Shown here in pieces: positions 55,494 through 64,000 of a stretch of 64,000 bases of DNA. The stretch is taken from positions 620,001 through 684,000 of the forward strand of contig NC_064010.1 in the NCBI RefSeq assembly GCF_932276165.1, read 5' to 3'. Under the pieces are notes generated by a model. The model saw nothing but the letters and a program-made list of their open reading frames with translations, was not told where the DNA came from and did no database searches. Each line of letters begins with the position of its first letter. Position 1 is the first letter of the stretch. This stretch comes from Plutella xylostella (Eukaryota > Arthropoda > Insecta > Lepidoptera > Plutellidae). The position numbers and the translations under genes were made by a program.

Positions 55494-55908
55494 GGCCTGA
55501 TTTTTCAATAATCAGATTTTGTAGTTTTTAGTAGTTTTTCTGTACCTCCTGTAGGTTGGCTGGTAGAAAATGCTTTTAGCATTAAGTCCACCTTTTGTAC
55601 AATTATAGGTATTTCATATTTGTGCAATAAATTATCAAATAAATAATAAGTGTTATCTGAGGAATAAAATTGTTGCTGTCACATCTGAATGTTTGTGTTA
55701 CGGCTGATTTTTCAATAGTCAGATAAAAGTTATCTGAGGAATAATTCTGATGCTGTCGCGACTGAATATTAAATTTGTACAGCATCAATTTTATTCCTCA
55801 GATAACATTTATCTGACCATTGAAAAATCAGCCATTAGACAATGACAGCAACAATTTTATTCTTCAGATAACACTTATCGGACTGAAAAATCAGCCCTTA
55901 GAGGTAGA
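55494..55908. mobile_element. GGGCTGATTTTTCAAT MITE with nested copies
   Basis: An outer copy is interrupted by a LINE tail (about 55545-55645) and by an inner copy of the same family (about 55703-55840). TTATCTGAGGAATAA words occur on both arms. Confidence 0.6.
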
Positions 55909-57070
55909 ATGCACCTCACAAGCAATTTGTCAACAGTGCAAGTGTGAAATTGAATCTACCCTGCGGTATCCTATGTGCTAAACGTTACATACATATATCA
56001 CTTATATGGGTAGATAGGAGCACACTTACAATATGTAAATTAAAATAAAGAAACAAGTTTGGTAGGCACACAAGAAATTCGAGTTTTCGATTGAATCGAG
56101 CAAAATTTTATGGGGTTGACAACCTTTTTGTGCAGTATTGAAATAAAATTTATAAAGTAACTACCTAACTAACCAGTTTAAAGTATTGTTAAATACTACC
56201 GCATGTAAGTTACTTGTACTTACGTATGTAGGTTAGGTATACATATGTAGGTACTTACATCCCGCCCCCATTAGCTAGGTTAACGTGAATTTGTTCCTAG
56301 GGCTTATAGTTACAGACGCGAATTTCGAAATTCTGATTTCATTTTCGGGCTTAGATATATTATGCTGCACATATAGGTTTCGGCTTAGTATACCTACCTT
56401 TTTTGCAACACCCTGTTTAAATAATGTCCCTTACAGTACTTACTACTTACTTAGTGCCAATTTCACCTTTCTCGGCTATCTAATATCTAACCGACAGGGA
56501 TTGATTTATAAATTAAACGTCATCTCCATATAAAATTCATGACAGATGTGTCAACAGTTAACCATTAGGTACTCCCTGGTTATGTTCTAACAGAGAATGG
56601 TGAAATTGGCACTTAGTTTCGAAAACCTGTTAGTTAAAATCTCTTTAGCTCAGTTATGGCTTTTTTCTTTTTATAGCACCTTCTACCTATATTCCAAACA
56701 AAATATTCGATGAGCCGAATCGTTATTGGACTGAGTAGGTACAATATACCTGCACATCTAGAATCTATTAAACATAACCCCCTATTAAACCAAACCGGTA
56801 CCATCCTAAAATTGTTACCTACATATTATAATCCTCTTTTGAATACCTAAACGTCAAAGTTCAATAAACCAATTAAGTTTATAATAAGAGGAGAATAAAA
56901 GCGGAACCAAAAGTGTCGTACTTCTGACGTGACCGCTTAAGGAAATACAATCCTTTCTTGTTAAAAGTCTTTTCTTCGTCTTCTGTAGTCCGCGCTTGGT
57001 CATCGCTTCGGACAGTCGTGTGTATATAATTATATACTATTTAATTATAGTTTAATTCAGTATCGATTCT
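55909..57070. other. Spacer; fragment of CAGGGTGTTGC-family MITE
   Basis: The right end of that family (GCTGCACATATAGGTTTCGG to TTTTGCAACACCCTG) is at about 56365-56417. Otherwise nothing is recognised. Confidence 0.4.
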
Positions 57071-57154
57071 ATATAAATACTCTTTGGAGTATATCACGGA
57101 TCTCTGTGGTGAACCGGCCGTTTTTTTTGGTGATTTCTGAAAGTTATTTTTGCG
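57071..57154 (+). promoter_or_regulatory. Possible TATA promoter and non-coding first exon
   Basis: TATATAAATA at about 57071 is followed, roughly 30 bp later, by ACGGATCTCTGTGG and by a clean TTGCG|GTAAGTACC donor after 57154. This looks like a transcription start with a short 5' exon. No coding exon was found downstream in the window. It could instead be part of a long terminal repeat. Confidence 0.3.
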
Positions 57155-59260
57155 GTAAGTACCTACCTAACTAAGCTATTATATTATGTTAAAACTTGAC
57201 GAGTAGACTTGAAAATTCGGTACCTACCTACGTGCCTAAGTCTAGATTATTTATACGTAAACTTTATACCTAAATAAATACCTATGTCATGTGTTACAGT
57301 TAACGTCACACAAACAACACGCTAACGGGCGAAACAATTTGAATATAAGCATATTTAATTGGGTTATTTAAATACCGTTCGTTCTTTTATATTTAAATAC
57401 GCGGATGGAGACTGATTTTTATGCATACCTATTGATATTTTTCCAGGTTGTACAGTCAGCAAAAGAGACATGTATACCTCCCTAGCACTAACATTTAAAT
57501 AAAGCACTATTCGAGTTATATGCCTTAGGCTGATATGTAGGTGTCATGAAGAATACCCAGTTTGTTTGTTCTATATTGATAAAATAATATTTTATTAATC
57601 TATTTCCATCTCTATGAGTGGATAAGGATCAAACTGTTTGCATTCACGGTCAAGAATTGTCTGTTTTGTTGACATTAGGTTCCTATGTGATAAATCGCAT
57701 TCTGAGAAAAACTTAGTAGGTATGATACGTAACTACCTTACCTACCAATCGATGCTATTGCTTATACTTACTTAGCGGTCAAAAGTCAATTGGGTCAAAG
57801 ATCATAGGTTACTTTTCAAAAACCTAAAAAAAACATCGTTTACCTATTTGAACTTAGTTCCGTGTATAAAGCAGCTGTGTTTGAGTCGTTCCATGATAAA
57901 AACGCATCCTACCAACTACTAAATCTTCCTGAAAAACAACTTCCCTATTTTGAGGGTTGTTGTTGCAGTCCTATGGCACCCCAGAGGTGCAGAGGGTCTC
58001 CACTAACGTCCGCCACTTCCGCCTATCTTCGGCTGTACTTTTGGCCTCGCTCCAGCTAAGTCCAGCGGCTCGCAGCTCGCTTTCAACATTTTGAGGGTAT
58101 TTTTCATTAAATTTGAACATTGCTAGACAAGCAAAACGATATCACCTTATGTACCTATACACGAATAAAGACAGATACACTCGTCGTAATGAATAAAAAT
58201 ATACAAAACATTTGTTGAAGAAAAGTCATTGGAATATTTTCTGCCCTGTCGATATTTTTGTTGCTGTAAGCTGTAATATGACCAATGTTCACAAGTATGG
58301 TAGGATTTTAGCTATGTTATGTACCTAGGTAGGTATATTGTATATATTTTTATGCAATGTGTGTTAATTAAACCAAGTTTAGTGACTAGTTACATACATA
58401 AGTGCGAATTTCGCAGATGCATTAGGTATTTATTATATTATTATGGATTAAGAATATTACATTATTTTTTTGTTTGCCCCGGAATTTTCAAGTTATTATT
58501 CTAATAAAGTAACCGGAGACACAATCTTGAATAGAACAAAAAGGGCATAAGGTTTGGGCAATCATAATCAAATCATCATCAGCCCGCAATCGTCCACTGC
58601 TGGACAAAGCCCTCTCTCTCCCAAGGAACGCCACAACTCTCTGTTCACACTTGGTCAACCATCATTATCATCACAACCCATCACGTCCCCACTGGGGCTC
58701 GAGTGTCCTTCCAATGAAGATAGGGTTTTAGGGCTAGTCCACCACGCTGACTTATTGGTGGACCCTAGTGCGAGTGGGTAGTATAGTTATAATTTATGTA
58801 TAAAAAATAATAATATTGAAACCCGAATTTCCTAAACTAGGAACTAAAATTCGCCAGTACGCGTACATTGCAGCTACTTAAAACAGTGTTACATATTTAT
58901 TAGTTCAGCAAAGGTCACTAGAGTCAATAGAAACATCAACAACAATGCTTTTCGTTTTAATTTACGTATTAACTTTTTAATTAAATCGGACTCTTTCACG
59001 CGTAAACACAGCTTAAAATGTCATTGACGCATCGACTTTTGATCTTTATTAACATAAAACTTCGCTTCTCCAAAGGTTTTCCTGTGGGCTTCTGGGATAA
59101 AAAGTGTATTATGTGTTAACCCGATACCCTGGAGTTTCCTACATAGGTACCAACTTTGCTCTATATATCCGTTTCTCATAATATCTACAGTGTCCTTTTT
59201 ATCAAATCTTGGACAGAAAGTCACTGCAGAATTCAAATTTTAGTGTTATTAGTTAACAAA
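57155..59260. other. Spacer with LINE tail fragments
   Basis: Minus-strand LINE pieces are at about 57950-58090 (CCCCAGAGGTGCAGAGGGTC) and 58565-58760 (GTCCACTGCTGGACAAAGCC, AGTCCACCACGCTGAC). Nothing else is recognised. Confidence 0.4.
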
Positions 59261-59263
59261 AAA

Positions 59264-59520
59264 AACACACACGCACTCACGCCTTGTACTAATGTACTCC
59301 CTTGCGGGGTAGGCAGAGGTGCATTGCTGCACCCACTTTTCGCCAGAGTGTTATGTTAGTCCCAATGTAATAGGGGGCGGGCCTATTGCCATTTTACGGG
59401 CACATCCAAGACCCGAGAACAAATATCTGTGTTTAAACAAATATCTGCCCCAGCCGGGAATCGAACCCGGGACCATCGGCTCAGTAGTCAGGGTCACTAA
59501 CCACTACGCCATTCGGTCGT
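59264..59520 (-). mobile_element. tRNA-derived SINE, near full length
   Basis: It reads in reverse from ACTACGCCATTCGGTCGT (head). The B box complement is GGGAATCGAACCCGGGACC, and the body ends TGTACTCCCTTGCGGGGTAG. Confidence 0.8.
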
Positions 59521-59676
59521 AGTTAACATAGGTAGATATAAGTACCTAATAATACTAATAATAATATGTCACGGTCGGTTACTCGGTCATAAAATAGAAT
59601 AACAAACTCTAGTTACATTGTCGAGTGCTTGCGACGACTTTAATATGTGCTTAGACGAACAATATATATGTACCAA

Positions 59677-60068
59677 CAAGATGGTGTGTCACATACAAAA
59701 ACAAAGCAAATAATTGCCCGCATTTTGTTGACTGTAAAAGCGTATTCAGTTCAACCTAATGACAACCATTGTACCAATAAATAAAGTCACATATCTTCTA
59801 AGGGCTGATTTTTCAATTGTCAGATAAAAGTTATCTGAGGAATAATTCTAATGCTGTCGCGATTGAATGTTTATATTAAACAGTGACAGCTATAATTTTA
59901 TTCGTCAGATATTTATCTGAAAATTGAAAAATCAACCCTGAGAATAAAGAATAAGTAAGTAGGTAACTAAGCAGACTAATTCAAAATAAGAGCTCAGTGG
60001 TTTGAAGTGGACTGTTATTAATTTGTTGAGACGTTTTTTTTTGCACAGACGCTCCATCTAGTTTGTAT
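59677..60068. mobile_element. AGATGGTGTGTCACAT element with nested MITE
   Basis: AAGATGGTGTGTCACATACA at the left is mirrored by a CACAGACGCTCCATCT end. The GGGCTGATTTTTCAAT MITE at 59803-59939 is inserted in it. Confidence 0.6.
59803..59939. mobile_element. GGGCTGATTTTTCAAT MITE (nested)
   Basis: GGGCTGATTTTTCAATTGTC is mirrored by AAAATTGAAAAATCAACCC. The inner words TTATCTGAGGAATAATTCTA and TTTTATTCGTCAGATA are shared with other copies. Confidence 0.7.
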
Positions 60069-60163
60069 TAAAATATCGTTGGCTGACGACGACGAGTGTA
60101 ATATGTGCAAATGTAGATATTACTAATAACGTACACGTTTTAGTTTACGTGCTTAAATATTTA

Positions 60164-60304
60164 GGGTCTGTTCCACAATGTCTGGTTAGTGGCTACCTGA
60201 CGGTTAAATTACTTGCAGTCACTCTCTGTTATTATTTTTTAGACAGTGACAGCATGTATTTTATCCGACAGGTAGCGACTAACCAGACATTGTGGAACAG
60301 GGGC
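60164..60304. mobile_element. MITE with TTA target duplication
   Basis: GGGTCTGTTCCACAATGTCT is mirrored by AGACATTGTGGAACAGGGGC, flanked by TTA on both sides. Confidence 0.75.
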
Positions 60305-60309
60305 TTACA

Positions 60310-61280
60310 CTTAAAATTTTATTATAAAGACAAATGATATTTTTTTATTAGGTATGGTTTTTTTTTTTTTTTAATACTTATTTGGATTCCTTTATTTACT
60401 AAACATACATAAGTATTGGAAGGTACCTTATCTACTTATACTAAACTATATATTTTAATAAATTAAATAAGTAGGCCATAGGGCACTACCTACCTTAATA
60501 GGTAAAAAATATTAGGTATGGTTGAAATATTTAGTTAGATCTTGTGAAAAAAACTTAAACTCATACAAAAATCATAACATTTTAACTCATACTCCATAAA
60601 AACCAAATTATATACACTTAATGCATATAGGGCTATATGCCTACTCCTGTAAGTGGCTTTCTCTCGAGTGCAACGTTTGTAGTAAGTACCTTGTACATAG
60701 GTGATAGGTATCCCTCTTAATTTCAGCTCAGCCAGCCTAGCTCCCGAGTAAACTGGAGCAGCAAGCCTGGGTGTTGCAATAGCTGAGATAGGCGCTCTGT
60801 TGGTCCAAGAATAGATAATCTCGTTTCTGTAGTAGATTCACAAGTTAACAGAAGGTAAATAATTAAAAAAACCCTTCATTTCCTAGAATCCAGTTTGGTC
60901 TTATTGGTTTAAAACTAGAGACAAAAGGCCGCCTATATACTGGTTGATAGTTGAACGCCGTTTATATACAAGTTAATAATTATATGACCGGTTCCAATAG
61001 TCGATTTAAGTTAAAGTGATAGAAATAAAAACACGACGATCACATTTTGTGAGTATGTAAAACAAATATAATCAATTTCAGTATTCAGTTATTTATTTCA
61101 GTATTAGGTTAACTTGTACTTTAACTTGTACTTCCTGAATATATCATGAGTAACATCTGATGGGTCCACTTTCCGACAAATTTATAAAGAATATTATGGC
61201 ATTATTTGTGAATAAAAATAAGTGCATCAGCATCATTATAGCACTGAAGAATGTACAATTCAGTAAAGTCAGTTCACATG
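60310..61280. other. AT-rich spacer; nothing recognised
   Basis: Small open frames are present without motifs or splice context. Confidence 0.4.
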
Positions 61281-61282
61281 TA

Positions 61283-61515
61283 CACTCACGGGCAATGAAA
61301 TAGTTCCACTCACAAAATGTCGACAACAAAAGACCCCAATTTTTTCAAACATTTCATTTAAAAATTGTACAAAACATTACCGTATTTTGTTGGTAATATC
61401 CTGATGCTCTATTAAATATACTTCAATGTTGCAGAAAACGGCATTAAGCTAGCCTTTTCGGTTTAGAAGTAATTTGGTGCTTTTCTCAGTTAAACCTTTT
61501 CATTGCCCATGAGTG
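61283..61515. mobile_element. TIR element with TA target duplication
   Basis: CACTCACGGGCAATGAAATA and CATTGCCCATGAGTG are the ends, flanked by TA. The interior is shared with 24760-24960 inside the larger 24001-25430 element. Confidence 0.6.
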
Positions 61516-62479
61516 TATTTTCAGCCAAGACATTTTTCAGGACCCCAAAAGTATTGCACACGGAACCTAAGGTTAGTTGAGTTCAAGACCAAGAAAGGTA
61601 TCTAAGTAATAACTGGTTCTAAGGTTGCTCACTTCGTACAACGCAGCTGAACTGGTCAGGCCGGATATCCTGAGGATTCCCTGAGTAGTTGGTGCGATGG
61701 GCTGTGGGATTGTGTATATAAACAAGGTTATAAACTTTATTTAACCGCTTACAACCCGGTGACCCATTGGTCAACCAGACACAATAGATTTTTGACTGTC
61801 TCTAATTTCTCGGGATGTGAGGGATTAAGAGCGTTAAAATTTGTAAGTAATTTTCTGATAAGTACTGAAATACCCTGTTTGAGGTACAAGTATAAATGCA
61901 AATTCAGTTTAGGAGGTGACATAAACGTAATGCCGACTTTAGATAAATGTTTCTTTCTGCAACTCAGCATCAATATTATCTTTCTCTTATCTATCGAATA
62001 AATAATGTCAATACTCGTTTAACTATAGTTAAATCTTCCCCTGACTGTACCTATATTACACTACAATTAGCCTAATAGCTCGATTATTGCGACACACCAT
62101 AAATGAATGCTTTGTATGTTTCCCGCTCTTGGATTTAAGTATAAATATGTATCTTTTATTTACATCGTTAGGCTTGCTGACCTGAAATTAAGTAAAGGGA
62201 TGAAGATATGTGACTTACTCACAATTGTTTTACTCGATAGAGCCACGTACAGGAGTTTTGGCCCCTACATACATACATATAATATATGCACTCACGACTG
62301 TAATCCCCGAAGGGGTAGTCAGATGTAGCTCACAAGCGAGTCACCCACTTTTCGCAGCACATTTGTACTCACGTGATAGGTTGCAAACCATATCACCGTT
62401 TTGGGATAAGTACAATGCACTTAGGACACACATCTAGTTTTGCCCCCTCTCAGAATATAATAGTTCAGTTCTTTATTCA

Positions 62480-63080
62480 GTAAACAATTAACTTATTGTA
62501 TTTGAATTTAACAATAAAAATAACATAAATATCTATGATTAACATAACAATAACATGCACAACAATATTATTATATACTTACAAGCAAAAAGATTCATTA
62601 TACGGAAACAAATTTTATAAGATTAAAAAAGAAAATACTGCTAAATTAATTATCAATTTTGTCGTTTATAAATTCCTCAACTGAGTAGTAACATTTCTTC
62701 AACAGGTACAATTTTAGTTTTTTACTGAATAGTTTATGAGCAGTCAACTCTTTATATTCTATAGGCAGGTGATTGTACAAATGGAGAGCTTGATACTTTG
62801 GTGAATGCTTCGCTATGTCAAGATTTGGGCAGAAATCAGATTTGAGATCCTTTCTTCTTGTCTGTAATCGAGTATGTCTCTCTGATTCAGATTCTAATCG
62901 TCGTAGATATTTTACTAGATGGGAAGTGATAACCAGAATATATAAGCATGGCACTGTTAGAATGCTCAGTTTAATAAATACTTCCTTACAAGATTGACGC
63001 TTATATATAATATACTCATTGATACATGTCGAGCTAACTAGCCCTTGTTGTATTACTATGACTAACAAACACACATATTG
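62480..63080 (-). mobile_element. LINE polymerase C-terminal fragment
   Basis: The minus frame 63074-62646 contains SCKEVFIKLSILTVPCLYI, LHLYNHLPIEYKELTA and a C-terminal KKCYYSVEEFINDKIDN. This is typical of the end of a LINE reverse-transcriptase protein. A low-complexity 3' region extends left. The 5' part is missing. Confidence 0.65.
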
Positions 63081-63255
63081 TTGTTAGCTGACAAATTACG
63101 TGATTTCTATTCACCAAACGTTTGTTCAATAAAACTGTAGCGTAACTACGTAGGTAGTGCATCTTAGTCAGTGTGTGTTTCAAGGGAATGGTTGAAGGCC
63201 ACACACGGACATAACTACAAAACAACCATTTATCCTAATCCTAACTAGGTAATAT

Positions 63256-63461
63256 TCTATCTAATATTATAAATGCGAAAGTAACTGTGTCTCTCTCTCT
63301 GTCTGTCTGTAACTCTTTCACGCCAAAACTACTGAACGGATTTGAAGGAAATTTGGTATACATACGGTCTAGACCCTGGGAAAGAACATAGGATACTTTT
63401 TATCCCGGAATTCCCACGGGAAAACTTTTAAAGGCGAAGCGAAGCGCGCGGGAACAGCTAG
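63256..63461 (+). mobile_element. Non-autonomous Helitron-like element
   Basis: It runs from TCTATCTAATATTATAAATG to GCGGGAACAGCTAG. It faces the inverted copy at 63627-63821. Confidence 0.7.
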
Positions 63462-63626
63462 TCTAGAATATACCATGAATGGTCAACATAAACTCGCTAG
63501 CGATGAAATAGCAACCAGTGACAATAGCACCAAATCACTCCTAAAGCGAAAAGACTACCTTATTATCGAAGTTCATTTAACAACGCATCAGAATCATATC
63601 AATTAAAAACTTCAATTTATAAGTAA

Positions 63627-63821
63627 CTAGCTGTTCGCGCGAGCTTCGCTTCGCCTTAAAAGTTTTCCCGTGGGAATTCTGGAATAAAAAGTAGGGTTAC
63701 TTTCCCAGGGTCTAGACCGTATGTATGCCAAATTTCATTCAAATCCGTTCAGTAGTTTTGGCGTGAAAGAGTAACAGACAGAAAGAAACAGTTACTTTCG
63801 CATTTATAGTATTAGTTAGGA
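63627..63821 (-). mobile_element. Non-autonomous Helitron-like element (inverted)
   Basis: It reads on the minus strand from TCCTAACTAATACTATAAATG (first 20 bases typical of the family) to the CTAG end at 63627-63630. Confidence 0.7.
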
Positions 63822-64000
63822 TTCGATCAAATTATAAATACCTACCTATCGAAGTACATTTAACAGCGCATTAGAATATTAGTTACCAACCTAAAATGTA
63901 AATATCTAGTTGGCATGTAAATACAATAAAGTATAATTAAATATTTGGGTACTATAATATCTTAGACAAATATATTAAATATCTAAATATTACTTACCTA

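Noticed and set aside
61749..61973. 74-codon minus-strand frame ending VDQWVTGL
   Set aside because: A weak acceptor-like TTGCAG precedes it, but there is no recognised family, and an overlapping antisense frame of equal length exists. Left as unexplained rather than called a gene.

Overview
The window is a piece of an insect nuclear genome, most likely a moth or butterfly. Split genes have GT-AG introns and long AT-rich spacers, with no operons or bacterial-type signals. Between the genes lies a dense layer of tRNA-derived SINEs, Helitron-like elements that begin TC and end CTAG, RTE-like LINE tails, and dozens of short terminal-inverted-repeat elements (MITEs). The frequent GTAGGTACCTAC-type words in the spacers also fit Lepidoptera.

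Layout. (1) 1-3540: a decayed P-element/THAP9-like transposase with a THAP exon pair, a frameshift, and two MITEs inside its intron. (2) 4880-7212, plus strand: the last two coding exons of a membrane protein whose 5' part is not recognised in the window. Its transmembrane exon is present in three full and two broken copies. (3) 21103-10773, minus strand: a complete six-exon IkB/Bcl-3-like ankyrin-repeat gene (844 codons when joined). Its introns hold an RTE-like LINE with a 14-bp target duplication, SINEs, and broken extra copies of three of its own exons. (4) 28915-25539, minus strand: a complete six-exon Lifeguard/TMBIM gene (298 codons). (5) 36675-32798, minus strand: a four-exon THAP + C2H2 zinc-finger gene (344 codons). 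(6) 37848-48890, plus strand: a nine-exon THAP gene (519 codons) lying head to head with gene 5. (7) 48891-64000: the 3' UTR of gene 6, then mostly mobile-element debris, including an internally deleted mariner, SINEs, LINE ends, nested MITEs and Helitron copies. There is one possible TATA promoter near 57071.

How the pieces relate. Genes 5 and 6 share the first coding-exon length, the position and phase of the first intron, and the THAP sequence. They are therefore an old inverted duplication fed from one 1.17-kb intergenic promoter region. A 440-bp hAT-type MITE packed with TATCGATA octamers has inserted in that shared promoter. The ankyrin gene is probably a regulator of NF-kB/Rel factors, and Lifeguard is a multi-pass membrane regulator of calcium and cell death. 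I see no functional link between these two and the THAP pair beyond proximity.

The least ordinary signal is the repeated finding of partial extra copies of coding exons close to their parent exon. There are five such loci in three different genes, and three of them abut a tRNA-derived SINE. No toxin-antitoxin, CRISPR, defence-island or other self-contained new system was found. All exon joins were made by eye from splice sites and reading phase.
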